From positions 1 to 64,000 of the forward strand of contig CANJJI010000001.1 in the NCBI GenBank assembly GCA_947474545.1: 64,000 bases of DNA, read 5' to 3'. This stretch comes from Beijerinckiaceae bacterium. GTDB taxonomy: Bacteria; Pseudomonadota; Alphaproteobacteria; Rhizobiales; Beijerinckiaceae. Shown here piece by piece: positions 45,307 through 54,163 of this stretch. Under the pieces are notes generated by a model. It was not told the DNA's origin, ran no database searches, and saw only the letters and a program-made list of their open reading frames with translations. A program made the position numbers and the translations under genes. Each line of letters begins with the position of its first letter. Position 1 is the first letter of the stretch.

Positions 45307-47367
45307 GTGCCCAAAAACGAACTCGCTACAGCTGCAAGTCCTTATCTTCTTCAGCACAGGACTAATCCCGTCCATTGGCGCGAATGGTCAACAAGCGCAC
45401 TCGACGAAGCCAAAACTACCGGGAAGCCCATTCTTCTCTCCATAGGCTACGCCGCATGCCACTGGTGCCACGTAATGGCCCATGAAAGTTTCGAGGACGA
45501 ATCAACAGCGCAATTAATGAACTCTCTTTTTATAAATATAAAAGTTGATCGTGAGGAGCGCCCTGATATCGATCAAATATACATGGCTGCGTTACACGCA
45601 CTCGGCCAGCCCGGTGGCTGGCCCCTGACAATGTTCGTAACGCCCAACGGCGACCCATTTTGGGGCGGCACTTATTTCCCGAAAGAAGCATCGCACGGAC
45701 GGCCATCTTTCAGACAAGTCCTACAGGAGGTTTCCCGGGTGTATCGGGAAGCACCGGAAAGGATAACGAACAACACTGCTGCACTTAAAAAAGCTGTCAC
45801 TGAGTCCGCCCCGGCACAACCTGCTGTGATGATTACAAATATTATGCTCGACGACTTTGCCAAACGTTTATTTCCCCACATGGATATGACCAATGGCGGT
45901 ATGCAAGGCGCGCCAAAATTCCCGAATACTCAGATCCTTGAGTTTTTTCTTCGTGCAGCAAGACGAACCCACGACAAGACGTTTTTCGAGCCCGTCGCTT
46001 TGACGCTGACAAAACTGTACGAAGGCGGAATTCACGACCATATTGGTGGAGGGTTTGCGCGCTACTCTGTAGACGAGCGATGGCACGTGCCGCATTTCGA
46101 AAAGATGCTCTACGATAACGCCCAATTGCTGGAACTATATGCAGCGGCCTGGCAATTAGATTCCAAACCAGCTTTTCGCGCCGCTGCCGAATCAATTGTC
46201 ACCTGGCTTAAGCGTGAAATGATCGAACCCTGCGGCGCGTTTTCAGCTAGCCAGGACGCTGATAGCGAGGGCGTCGAAGGCAAATATTATTGTTGGACAC
46301 TGCAAGAAATCCAGACCGTTCTCGCTCCGTCAGACGCAGAGCTTTTTATCAGACACTACGATGTCCAGACCGACGGCAATTGGCAAGAATTGCACACGGG
46401 AACCCGGACCAATGTTTTGAACCGGCTGGCGAGCGTCCCTGCCGGTACCGCAACTGAAGCCAGGCTGACTTCGATAAGAAAAAAATTGCTTCAAAACCGA
46501 AAACACCGCGTTCCCCCGTTACGCGACGACAAAGTTCTCTCCGACTGGAACGGCCTGATGATTGCCGCACTGGCCAGGGCATCCTGTATATTTAATGAGC
46601 CTGAATGGATACGGCTGGCAGCACAAAGTTTTCGTTCCGTAATCGATTCAATGACCAAAGCAAACAATGATTACATGAGAATCGGACATTCACGCCACCA
46701 GGGAAAACTTGTCTGGCCCGGCATGTCCTCTGATTACGCTTATATGATACGCGCCGCGCTCATGTTAAATGAAAACGGAGCTGTATTCACTGCTTCATCA
46801 GGACAATCATATATTGATATCGCAATTCGTCTCGCTCGTGCGTTGATAACTTTCCATGCCGATTCTGAAACCGGTCTTCTCTCACTACCCGCTCAGGATG
46901 CTACCGACGTTGTTTACAGGACATATGCGACACAAGACGATGCGACCCCGAATCCAAATTCCATTTTTTTGCAAACGCTCCAAATTCTGGCCTCAGCTAC
47001 GGCCGATCCCTTGTTTATGGACCACGGCAATCTCATGCTCAAATCAATCAATACATTCGCGATCAAGAACCCCTTTGGCCATTCATCTTATCTGAATGCG
47101 CTGGATTCCAGATTCAATGCATTTGAAGCCATTGTTGTAGGTAATCAACGCCAGGAATTTTTGTCTCTGCTCCGACAGGAGCCGTTAGTGAGCCGATTCG
47201 TTATTGAACTCGACGAAACCTCGATACACCAATCCCGGCGGTTCGCGCCCGCTATGACGAAAGATAAAACCTTCGTCTTTATTTGCCACGGCGAAGTCTG
47301 TTCTCTACCGATTACACAAACCGGAGCTTTGAAAGAAACCCTGTCGAAAATGAATAACGCATCATGA
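45307..47367 (+). CDS. YyaL/DUF255 thioredoxin-fold protein
   Basis: A 686-residue protein of the YyaL/SPATA20 family. The N-terminal thioredoxin-like DUF255 domain has NPVHWREWS, GYAACHWCHVMAHESFED with a CHWC motif, and DREERPDID. A six-hairpin glycosidase-like (alpha/alpha) region follows (GGIHDHIGGGFARYSVDERWHVPHF, SASQDADSEGVEGKYY, DDKVLSDWNGLMIAAL). The function is not established. The start is GTG with AGAGGA seven bases upstream. It is divergent from mnmE and convergent with rho. Confidence 0.92.
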   Translation: MPKNELATAASPYLLQHRTNPVHWREWSTSALDEAKTTGKPILLSIGYAACHWCHVMAHESFEDESTAQLMNSLFINIKVDREERPDIDQIYMAALHALGQPGGWPLTMFVTPNGDPFWGGTYFPKEASHGRPSFRQVLQEVSRVYREAPERITNNTAALKKAVTESAPAQPAVMITNIMLDDFAKRLFPHMDMTNGGMQGAPKFPNTQILEFFLRAARRTHDKTFFEPVALTLTKLYEGGIHDHIGGGFARYSVDERWHVPHFEKMLYDNAQLLELYAAAWQLDSKPAFRAAAESIVTWLKREMIEPCGAFSASQDADSEGVEGKYYCWTLQEIQTVLAPSDAELFIRHYDVQTDGNWQELHTGTRTNVLNRLASVPAGTATEARLTSIRKKLLQNRKHRVPPLRDDKVLSDWNGLMIAALARASCIFNEPEWIRLAAQSFRSVIDSMTKANNDYMRIGHSRHQGKLVWPGMSSDYAYMIRAALMLNENGAVFTASSGQSYIDIAIRLARALITFHADSETGLLSLPAQDATDVVYRTYATQDDATPNPNSIFLQTLQILASATADPLFMDHGNLMLKSINTFAIKNPFGHSSYLNALDSRFNAFEAIVVGNQRQEFLSLLRQEPLVSRFVIELDETSIHQSRRFAPAMTKDKTFVFICHGEVCSLPITQTGALKETLSKMNNAS

Positions 47368-47444
47368 CCGCTGAGCTCACGATGCATTACGATTCGGCCA
47401 TTATCATTCAGGTGCGACCGGTTCCGAATCAATTCCCCTGAGCA

Positions 47445-48713
47445 TCAGGTATTCATCGACTCAAAGAAGCTTGAATTCCCCTTGGGGGTTTCACGCAGCT
47501 TACCCAGTAGGAACTCAATCGCGTCCACCGTGCCCATGGGATTGAGGATACGTCTCAGGACATACATTTTCTTGAGAATATCCGGCGCGACGAGCAGCTC
47601 TTCCTTTCTGGTACCAGAACGGGTGATATCGATGGATGGGAACACACGCTTGTCCGCAACCTTGCGATCAAGAATGATTTCCGAATTACCGGTACCTTTG
47701 AATTCCTCAAAGATTACTTCGTCCATGCGCGAGCCGGTGTCAATCAGCGCCGTTGCAATGATCGTCAAAGATCCACCTTCTTCGATGTTTCTGGCAGCGC
47801 CAAAAAACCTCTTCGGCCGCTGCAACGCATTGGCGTCCACACCACCAGTAAGTACCTTACCTGAAGATGGAACAACAGTGTTATAGGCGCGCCCCAGACG
47901 AGTAATTGAATCCAGCAGGATGACAACATCCCGGCCATGTTCAACCAACCGCTTGGCTTTTTCGATGACCATCTCGGCAACCTGCACGTGACGAACAGCA
48001 GGTTCGTCAAAGGTTGAAGACACAACTTCACCCCGAACAGAGCGCTGCATATCTGTGACTTCTTCGGGCCTTTCATCTATCAGCAAAACAATCAGATAAC
48101 ATTCCGGATGATTTGCCGTCACAGACTGCGCGATGTTCTGCAACAGAACAGTTTTACCTGTTCGAGGAGGCGCAACGATTAACGCGCGCTGACCTTTACC
48201 AATGGGTGAAACGATATCGATGACTCGCGACGAAAGGTCTTTCCTTGTGGGATCATCTACTTCCAGCTTCAGCCGTTCATCAGGATAAAGCGGCGTCAGA
48301 TTATCAAAATGTACTTTGTGCCGAACTTTTTCAGGATCTTCAAAATTAATCGTATTGACCTTCACCAATGCGAAATACCGTTCACCTTCCTTGGGACTGC
48401 GGATCAAGCCTTCAACAGTATCCCCGGTGCGTAGACCAAATCGCCTGATCTGTGAAGGCGACACATAGATATCGTCAGGCCCAGCCAGATAATTAGCGTC
48501 TGAAGAACGCAGAAATCCAAATCCATCCTGCAGGACCTCAACGACACCTTCACCAACAATTTCGATATCCCGGCTCGCCAATTGCTTCAAAATGGCAAAC
48601 ATCAATTCTTGTTTGCGCATGATCGAAGCGTTCTCGACCTCGTGCTCTTCAGCAAAGGCCAACAATTCTGTTGGAGACTTGCTCTTGAGCTCTTGCAGCT
48701 TGATTTCCCGCAT
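47445..48713 (-). CDS. rho: Transcription termination factor Rho
   Basis: A hexameric RNA-dependent ATPase that ends transcription. Its 422 residues include the N-terminal helix ([18 protein letters not shown]), the cold-shock-like RNA-binding domain ([19 protein letters not shown]), Walker [13 protein letters not shown] near residue 180, [10 protein letters not shown] and the Q/R loops near VHFDEP-equivalent [10 protein letters not shown]. It lies between yyaL and hemJ; rho-hemJ-hemE is a conserved origin-proximal order. Confidence 0.97.
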   Translation of the reverse strand: MREIKLQELKSKSPTELLAFAEEHEVENASIMRKQELMFAILKQLASRDIEIVGEGVVEVLQDGFGFLRSSDANYLAGPDDIYVSPSQIRRFGLRTGDTVEGLIRSPKEGERYFALVKVNTINFEDPEKVRHKVHFDNLTPLYPDERLKLEVDDPTRKDLSSRVIDIVSPIGKGQRALIVAPPRTGKTVLLQNIAQSVTANHPECYLIVLLIDERPEEVTDMQRSVRGEVVSSTFDEPAVRHVQVAEMVIEKAKRLVEHGRDVVILLDSITRLGRAYNTVVPSSGKVLTGGVDANALQRPKRFFGAARNIEEGGSLTIIATALIDTGSRMDEVIFEEFKGTGNSEIILDRKVADKRVFPSIDITRSGTRKEELLVAPDILKKMYVLRRILNPMGTVDAIEFLLGKLRETPKGNSSFFESMNT

Positions 48714-48738
48714 GGGGGATATTCCTTGATCGGATTAG

Positions 48739-48754
48739 CCGGGTGAAGGCCCGG
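48739..48754 (-). promoter_or_regulatory. Hairpin in the rho leader
   Basis: CCGGG-TGAAGG-CCCGG forms a short stem-loop in the untranslated leader, about 25 bases before the rho start codon. rho genes often control themselves through the leader, but no specific mechanism can be read here. Confidence 0.3.
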
Positions 48755-48915
48755 ATTTAAGGAAGGGAATTGGCTGGCGCTGGGAGCTTTTTAGCATTCC
48801 CGCCGGATCCAGAAAATCTCAGGATACCGGGCCGTCAGCAAATCAGGGATGGACCACATGAATATGATGAAATAGCGCCAATGGCAAGCACGATGTCAGC
48901 CGCGCAAAGCGCAGA

Positions 48916-49338
48916 TTAGTATGGCTTAACTATTACAAGCACTACAATTCCGATCATCAGCAAGGTCGGAACTTCATTCAATATCCTGTAAAATTTCTCA
49001 CTACGTACAGAAATCCCAGTTTCCAGTTTATGCCGTTCGGCAGATAAAAAACCATGAATGCCGCTCATGCCAATCGCGAGTAAAAATTTGGACAGAAACC
49101 AGGCCTCCCGCCAAATCTCTCCAGCGAACGCCATCCAGAGACCTGTAAACCAGACCACACACATCGCGGGATTCATGATGAATCTCAGAAGACGCCGCTC
49201 CATAATCATCAACATTTTATCGCTGCCGGAGCCCTCCTCAACCCCGGCATGATAAACAAACAATCGCGGTAGATAGAGCATTCCTGCCATCCACGAAATA
49301 ACCGATATAACGTGCAAGGCCTTGATCCAGAGGATCAT
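48916..49338 (-). CDS. hemJ: Protoporphyrinogen IX oxidase HemJ
   Basis: A 140-residue membrane protein with four hydrophobic helices. The ILWIKALHVISVISWMAGML N-terminus, LPRLFVYH, MERRLLRFIMNPAM and the second-half WFLSKFLLAIGMSGIHG identify HemJ (UPF0093), the b-haem-binding oxidase that replaces HemG or HemY in many alphaproteobacteria. It lies directly downstream of hemE, 16 bases apart, so the two are probably co-transcribed. Confidence 0.93.
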   Translation of the reverse strand: MILWIKALHVISVISWMAGMLYLPRLFVYHAGVEEGSGSDKMLMIMERRLLRFIMNPAMCVVWFTGLWMAFAGEIWREAWFLSKFLLAIGMSGIHGFLSAERHKLETGISVRSEKFYRILNEVPTLLMIGIVVLVIVKPY

Positions 49339-49354
49339 TTTCGACAGCTCCGTT

Positions 49355-50404
49355 TCAGCCCCTGATCACGCGAAGCATTTTCTCCACATGTTCGATTGGC
49401 GTCGAAGGTAGTATCCCATGTCCCAAGTTGAAAATAAAAGGACCAGCCGACAATTCATAAAGGATTCGCCGCACCTCTGATTCCAGACTATCGCCGCCGG
49501 TAAGCAGGACTAGCGGGTCCAAATTACCTTGAACAGTCTTCCGGCCCTGGATGTACTGAGCAACCCATCGTGTATTGTCTGACGTATTCAGACCAAGAGC
49601 ATCTATATCAACACAATCAAGGAATTCCATCAGATGCGTCGCAACACCTCTCGGGAAAGCGATGATTCGCGCATCTGGGCATTTTGCTTTGACCCCCTGA
49701 GCAATTTTGAGAATTGGCTCAAGCGACCATTTACGAAAAGCAGGCCCAGGCAAAACACCAGCCCAGCTGTCAAAAATCTGGACGATCTCCACCCCCGCGG
49801 CAATCTGGCGAACCAGATAGTCAATTGAAGCTGACACCAATTTGCCAATCAGTTTTTCGAAAAGCTCTGGATAACGATAGGCGAATAGCCGCGCTGGCGC
49901 CTGATCCGGCGTGCCCTTCCCCGCGATCATATAGCTCGCGACAGTCCAGGGTGCACCGCAGAAGCCTATGAAAGCTACAGCATCCGGAAGCTCACCTTTC
50001 ACCCGGTCAATAGTCTCAAAAACAGGCTCAAGCAGCTTTAAATCTATTTGATCATGAAGTCTGGATAAGCCGGCTGCGTCTCCTATCGGTTGCAAGCGCG
50101 GACCTTCACCTTGCTCGAATGAGACCTTCTGACCTAGAGCTTCGGGAATGACGAGAATATCGCTGAACAGGATGGCGGCATCAAACCCAAACCGTTCTAT
50201 CGGTTGCAACGTAGCCCGGCTAGCCAGATCAGGCGAGAAGCAAAAATGCATGAAGCTATCACTAGTGGCCCGCAGTTCCCGATACTCCGGTAGGTACCGG
50301 CCTGCCTGGCGCATGAGCCAGACGGGCGGACGCGGGAGAACCTTTCCAGCCAGAGCATCCAGTATCGGTTTGCTGTTTAAAGGCTTCGGCAGGGGAAGGG
50401 TCAC
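49355..50404 (-). CDS. hemE: Uroporphyrinogen decarboxylase
   Basis: Removes four carboxyl groups from uroporphyrinogen III to give coproporphyrinogen. The N-terminal PPVWLMRQAGRYLPEYR, AILFSDILVIPEALG, GFCGAPWTVASYMI and the C-terminal FNLGHGILPSTPIEHV are family signatures. Length 349 aa is normal. It transcribes away from the proposed origin, as in Caulobacter, where the hemE promoter is part of the origin. An A/T-rich palindrome with two GANTC sites lies 20 bases before the start. Confidence 0.96.
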   Translation of the reverse strand: MTLPLPKPLNSKPILDALAGKVLPRPPVWLMRQAGRYLPEYRELRATSDSFMHFCFSPDLASRATLQPIERFGFDAAILFSDILVIPEALGQKVSFEQGEGPRLQPIGDAAGLSRLHDQIDLKLLEPVFETIDRVKGELPDAVAFIGFCGAPWTVASYMIAGKGTPDQAPARLFAYRYPELFEKLIGKLVSASIDYLVRQIAAGVEIVQIFDSWAGVLPGPAFRKWSLEPILKIAQGVKAKCPDARIIAFPRGVATHLMEFLDCVDIDALGLNTSDNTRWVAQYIQGRKTVQGNLDPLVLLTGGDSLESEVRRILYELSAGPFIFNLGHGILPSTPIEHVEKMLRVIRG

Positions 50405-50423
50405 TCGGAAACCTATCTAATAG

Positions 50424-50437
50424 AGATTCTAGAATCT
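50424..50437. repeat. 14-base palindrome with twin GANTC sites
   Basis: AGATTCTAGAATCT is a perfect palindrome carrying two GANTC sites (50425-50429 and 50432-50436), 20 bases before the hemE start. It could be an operator or a methylation-sensitive origin element. Confidence 0.55.
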
Positions 50438-50454
50438 GTTTTTAGCGTTTAGCC

Positions 50455-50463
50455 TGTGGGAAT
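50455..50463 (-). promoter_or_regulatory. DnaA-box-like site (weak)
   Basis: Minus strand ATTCCCACA; two differences from TTWTNCACA. One of three TGTGGG cores spaced exactly 145 bases apart. Confidence 0.4.
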
Positions 50464-50599
50464 CAAACATCGAATTAATCGCAGGGAAATCAGTACACAA
50501 CCCACAAGCCAAGTTCTGGGACAACTACAATCGGGCATCTTAATATCAGAAAATAACACTTAATAACAGTAGCGTATTGAGGAAAAAAAAATCACGAAT

Positions 50600-50608
50600 T
50601 GTGGGAAA
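50600..50608 (-). promoter_or_regulatory. DnaA-box-like site beside the A/T-rich stretch
   Basis: Minus strand TTTCCCACA; one difference from TTWTNCACA. It lies at the edge of the A/T-rich stretch. Confidence 0.55.
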
Positions 50609-50720
50609 ACATTTATTTATCTTGTCCTCGCAATTCCTCTTTCACTGCAACGGTGGTGCCGCTGTTGACAAGACAGCGGGGATATCTCCTCAGTTCCCGG
50701 CATCCAGACGTTGTCGAGGA

Positions 50721-50729
50721 TTGTCCACA
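50721..50729 (+). promoter_or_regulatory. DnaA box
   Basis: TTGTCCACA; one difference from TTWTNCACA and a form often found in origins. It is paired with an opposite-strand box 24 bases away. Confidence 0.65.
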
Positions 50730-50744
50730 ACGGCCCGAGCGACC

Positions 50745-50753
50745 TGTGGGTAA
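50745..50753 (-). promoter_or_regulatory. DnaA box
   Basis: Minus strand TTACCCACA; one difference from TTWTNCACA. It lies 26 bases before the PPSR start codon. Confidence 0.6.
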
Positions 50754-50779
50754 TTCCAAGAATCCAAGAGGGTTCCAAA

Positions 50780-51613
50780 GTGAATCGCAATTACTTTCAT
50801 TTGCATCTGGTATCGGATGCGACCGGGGAAACTCTGATTGCGGTCAGCCGCGCTGTTGCAGCTCTCTTCCAGAGCGCGGCGTCCATTGAACACGTTTACC
50901 CTTTGATCCGCTCCAGGGCGCAGCTGGACCGGGCCATCGCGGAAATCTCTTCTGCCCCGGGGATAGTGCTGTTCACCCTTGTCGACGAGGAACTTTCAGA
51001 AGTCCTTCAGAATGCCTGTTCTGAGATGGGAAGCCCCTGCCTTTCTGTCTTGCAGCCCGTTCTTAGCCTTTTCCAATCCTATCTCGGCGCCGTTTCCACT
51101 TCCCGCCCGGGCGCCCAGCACATGCTCAATGCCGAATATTTCAAACGGATCGACGCTCTCAACTTCACCATGATGCATGACGACGGGCAACAGCCGGAAA
51201 ATCTGGAACAGGCGGATGTATTGCTTCTCGGAGTCAGTCGTACATCCAAAACTCCGACGAGTATTTATCTGGCCAATCGAGGCATTAAGACTGCCAATAT
51301 CCCGCTTGTGCCGGGCGTACCCCTGCCCTCCTCGGTCACAGGCCTGAAAAAGCCGCTGGTGATCGGCCTGATTGCATCGCCCGAGCGGATTGTCCAGATC
51401 CGCCAGAACCGGCTGTTGACCCTGAATGCGGATCAGGAAACGCCCTACGTCGACCGCCTGTCGGTAGCCGAGGAAATCGCTCAATCCAAAAAACTATTCG
51501 TAGCCCACGGCTGGCCGATTATCGACGTCACTCGCAGGTCCATTGAAGAGACGGCGGCTGCAATCATGGATTTTTACAAGGAGCACAAACAGCGGCTTTC
51601 AGCCGAAAATTGA
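50780..51613 (+). CDS. PPSR kinase/pyrophosphorylase (DUF299)
   Basis: A bifunctional regulator that phosphorylates and dephosphorylates PEP synthase or pyruvate phosphate dikinase. The N-terminal [14 protein letters not shown], the P-loop-like [18 protein letters not shown] and [13 protein letters not shown] are diagnostic. The ORF-track start at 50711 would cover the two best DnaA boxes; GTG 50780 with GAGGG eight bases upstream and the conserved N-terminus is better (277 aa). This is the RP001-type gene that flanks the origin in relatives. Which dikinase it controls is not shown here. Confidence 0.92.
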   Translation: MNRNYFHLHLVSDATGETLIAVSRAVAALFQSAASIEHVYPLIRSRAQLDRAIAEISSAPGIVLFTLVDEELSEVLQNACSEMGSPCLSVLQPVLSLFQSYLGAVSTSRPGAQHMLNAEYFKRIDALNFTMMHDDGQQPENLEQADVLLLGVSRTSKTPTSIYLANRGIKTANIPLVPGVPLPSSVTGLKKPLVIGLIASPERIVQIRQNRLLTLNADQETPYVDRLSVAEEIAQSKKLFVAHGWPIIDVTRRSIEETAAAIMDFYKEHKQRLSAEN

Positions 51614-51627
51614 TTGGAAGACCACAG

Positions 51628-52239
51628 ATGTCTAACTTTTGGTTGGGTCAAGACCCACTCGTCCTTGCCTCTGCAAGCAAAATTCGCAGCCAGATTCTCG
51701 CTTCAGCAGGAATTCCGCACGATATAGTTCCGGCCAGTGTTGACGAGCGAAATCTTGAAAACTCAGCGCAAGGACAGGAAGGGCCAGCAATTGCTCTGAT
51801 GCTGGCGCAAGCGAAGGCTGAATCAGTGTCCGCACAAAAGCCGGGGAGGATGGTTCTCGGAGCGGATCAGACGCTGACGATAGCATCACAAATATTCCAC
51901 AAACCAGGCTGCCGTGCAAATGCACGCCGCCAGTTGCTGTCGCTCAAAGGGCAAGCCCACCGGTTGAATTCGGCCCTGGCGCTGGTGCAGGGCGGGACCT
52001 TGCTGTTCGCCACTGTAATCAGCGCCACACTCACCATGCGCAATTTTTCAGAAGCGTTTCTAGACAATTATCTGAATGCGGCAGGTCCTGATATTTTCTC
52101 CAGCGTTGGTTGCTATCATATTGAAGGAATCGGCATCCACTTGTTCGACAAGATCGACGGAGACCAATTCACTATCATGGGCCTGCCTCTGATTCCGTTG
52201 CTGGACCATTTTCGAAACCTCGGTCTCATAATAAGATGA
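51628..52239 (+). CDS. Maf-family nucleotide pyrophosphatase
   Basis: A Maf-like hydrolase of non-canonical nucleoside triphosphates, 203 aa from the ATG at 51628 (GGAAG seven bases upstream). LVLASASKIRSQILASAGI is the N-terminal signature, with VDERNLE, VLGADQTL and FSSVGCYHIEGIG. The DQT motif region fits the family. The gene follows PPSR by 14 bases and precedes coaE, a conserved origin-proximal string. Confidence 0.92.
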   Translation: MSNFWLGQDPLVLASASKIRSQILASAGIPHDIVPASVDERNLENSAQGQEGPAIALMLAQAKAESVSAQKPGRMVLGADQTLTIASQIFHKPGCRANARRQLLSLKGQAHRLNSALALVQGGTLLFATVISATLTMRNFSEAFLDNYLNAAGPDIFSSVGCYHIEGIGIHLFDKIDGDQFTIMGLPLIPLLDHFRNLGLIIR

Positions 52240-52273
52240 AACTGGCTTCCCGAAATACGTTGGACCGAAAACC

Positions 52274-52858
52274 ATGATCATCGGATTGACCGGCTCAATC
52301 GGAATGGGAAAATCAGCGACGGCCGCAATGCTTCGCGACGAAGGCATCCCCGTTCATGATTCCGATGCGTCGGTGCATTTACTCTACCGCGGGGCCGCTA
52401 TTCCGGCCATCGCTCGGCATTTTCCGGCCGCAATAGTTGATGGTATTGTCGATCGGGCCAGGCTCGGTCCCGAAGTTCTGGGCAAGCCGGAGAGGATGAC
52501 ACTGCTCGAATCCATCATTCACCCATTGGTGGGCCAAGCGCGACAGGATTTCATCAACAACAATTTAGCCGCGGGCCGTTCTATCATGGTTGTGGATATC
52601 CCGCTTCTGTTTGAAATTGGGGGGGAGAAGGATGTGGACATCGTCCTGGTGACCTCCGCTCCTGATGATATTCAGGAGCGAAGGGTTCTTGCCCGTACTG
52701 GGATGACACGCGAAAAGTTTCTTGCAATCCGCGCAAGGCAAGTTCCCAATGCTGAGAAATGCCGCCGTGCGCATAGGGTCATTGACACAAGTATTGGATT
52801 TGGTTCAGCCCAGCTTCAGGTCAGAGCATTCCTGCGGTCGATCGCGGCTTTCAGATAG
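52274..52858 (+). CDS. coaE: Dephospho-CoA kinase
   Basis: Catalyses the last step of coenzyme A synthesis. The P-loop GLTGSIGMGKSATAAML is at the N-terminus, followed by VHDSDASVHLLY and DIPLLFEIGGEKDVD. Length 194 aa is standard. The gene ends ten bases before dnaQ, and coaE-dnaQ is a common alphaproteobacterial pairing. Confidence 0.95.
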   Translation: MIIGLTGSIGMGKSATAAMLRDEGIPVHDSDASVHLLYRGAAIPAIARHFPAAIVDGIVDRARLGPEVLGKPERMTLLESIIHPLVGQARQDFINNNLAAGRSIMVVDIPLLFEIGGEKDVDIVLVTSAPDDIQERRVLARTGMTREKFLAIRARQVPNAEKCRRAHRVIDTSIGFGSAQLQVRAFLRSIAAFR

Positions 52859-52868
52859 GAATCAGTAA

Positions 52869-53567
52869 ATGGCGTTGCGCGAAATTGTTCTCGACACGGA
52901 AACGACGGGGCTCGATCCCGCTACTGGTGATCGGCTTGTCGAACTCGGCTGTGTAGAGCTTCTGAATTCGATTCCAACAGGCGAAACTTTTCATCGCCAC
53001 ATTGATCCCGAGCGTGAAGTACCCCATGAAGCGTTTCGGATTCATGGCCTTTCAACGGAATTTTTACGCGGAAAACCCAAATTTGCTGAAATTGCGAGCG
53101 ATTTTTTTGAATTCATCGGCGAATCCAAACTGATTATCCACAACGCTGAATTCGACTTAAAGTTTCTGAACGCCGAATTGCGGCGAATAGAATTTCCGCC
53201 CCTCAACAGTGATCGCGTCGTGGATACGCTCGCGCTCGCGCGGCGCAAACATCCAGGTGCGCCGGCTAGTCTTGACGCCCTCTGTGTTCGCTACGGGATC
53301 GATAATTCACGGCGCACGAAACATGGCGCGCTGCTCGACTCTGAAATTCTGGCGGAGGTCTATCTGGAACTGACAGGTGGCCGCCAGTCAGCACTACAGC
53401 TTGCGAGCGTAGGACAGACGACCCGGAAAATTCAACTTGCCGTGGTGGATCTGGTCAAAATGAGGCCCGCGCCACTGCCGCAGTTTCTGATGACTGACGA
53501 ACTCACGGCGCACGAGAAAATGCTGGAATCAATGGGCGAGAAAAGCGTCTGGCGCCAATATCGGTAG
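52869..53567 (+). CDS. dnaQ: DNA polymerase III epsilon subunit (proofreading exonuclease)
   Basis: A DEDDh 3'-5' exonuclease, 232 aa: Exo I in VLDTETTGLDPATGDRL, Exo II in IHNAEFDLKFLN, and Exo III in KHGALLDSEILAEVY with the catalytic His. It proofreads with the alpha polymerase subunit. The C-terminal tail is short, as in alphaproteobacteria. It converges on secB with a 23-base gap. Confidence 0.95.
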   Translation: MALREIVLDTETTGLDPATGDRLVELGCVELLNSIPTGETFHRHIDPEREVPHEAFRIHGLSTEFLRGKPKFAEIASDFFEFIGESKLIIHNAEFDLKFLNAELRRIEFPPLNSDRVVDTLALARRKHPGAPASLDALCVRYGIDNSRRTKHGALLDSEILAEVYLELTGGRQSALQLASVGQTTRKIQLAVVDLVKMRPAPLPQFLMTDELTAHEKMLESMGEKSVWRQYR

Positions 53568-53590
53568 CCAGACGATTTCGTACCAATATA

Positions 53591-54067
53591 TCAAGCGTTC
53601 CCGGCAGGTGCGTCTTGGGCTTGGGCTCGTTGCTGGTAAAGGCCAACAAAATCGATCGGATCAATATACAGCGGTGGAAAACCACCGTTACGCACGGCAT
53701 CTGCGATGATTTGCCGCGCAAATGGGAAAAGCAGACGTGGGCATTCAATCAAGACGACTGGCTGCAACTCCTGTTCGGGAATATTTTGGAGCCTGAAAAT
53801 CCCGCCGTAATCGAGTTCAAATTTGAACAAGGTCCCAGCGCCCTCGCCAGCTGATCCTTCGAGCACGAGGCTGACAGAATATTCCGTATCGCTGAGCTTT
53901 TGCGCATTCACATTGACCTGAATGGCGATATTGGGAGCCGTCTGCTGCTGCGAGAGCGATTGCGGCGCATTTGGGTTCTCGAACGAAAGGTCTTTCGTAT
54001 ACTGTACCAATACGTTCAATTGTGGCACGGCCTGTTGCCCTGCGACCGCGCCATTTCCTTCAGCCAT
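53591..54067 (-). CDS. secB: Protein-export chaperone SecB
   Basis: A tetrameric cytosolic chaperone that keeps preproteins unfolded and delivers them to SecA. The start at 54067 ([12 protein letters not shown]) gives 158 aa; the ORF-track start is seven codons longer. [45 protein letters not shown] and [13 protein letters not shown] are the family marks. Its dedicated SecA partner is at the window start. Confidence 0.95.
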   Translation of the reverse strand: MAEGNGAVAGQQAVPQLNVLVQYTKDLSFENPNAPQSLSQQQTAPNIAIQVNVNAQKLSDTEYSVSLVLEGSAGEGAGTLFKFELDYGGIFRLQNIPEQELQPVVLIECPRLLFPFARQIIADAVRNGGFPPLYIDPIDFVGLYQQRAQAQDAPAGNA

Positions 54068-54163
54068 AGTCAATCTCCAAACGATCAAACATTGTGAGCC
54101 AAGTCAGCCCGCCGCCTAGCATGCCGGGGGCGGGGAAACAAGAAGTCGATATGTGAAGTTATT

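Larger units (their letters stand above)
50405..50779. other. oriC: Putative chromosomal replication origin (oriC)
   Basis: The 375-base gap between divergent hemE and the PPSR gene, the same junction that holds the origin in Caulobacter and Rickettsia. It contains DnaA-box-like sequences at 50455, 50600, 50721 and 50745, a further CCCACA core at 50501, an A/T-rich stretch at about 50540-50620 suited to strand opening, and GANTC methylation sites. parAB and two parS sites lie 6-11 kb away. No CtrA site with canonical TTAA-N7-TTAA spacing was seen. Identity as oriC is an inference from position plus motifs. Confidence 0.78.

Noticed and set aside
50540-50563. TTAA pair in the proposed origin as a CtrA site
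   Set aside because: The two TTAA cores are 16 bases apart, not the seven needed for CtrA.
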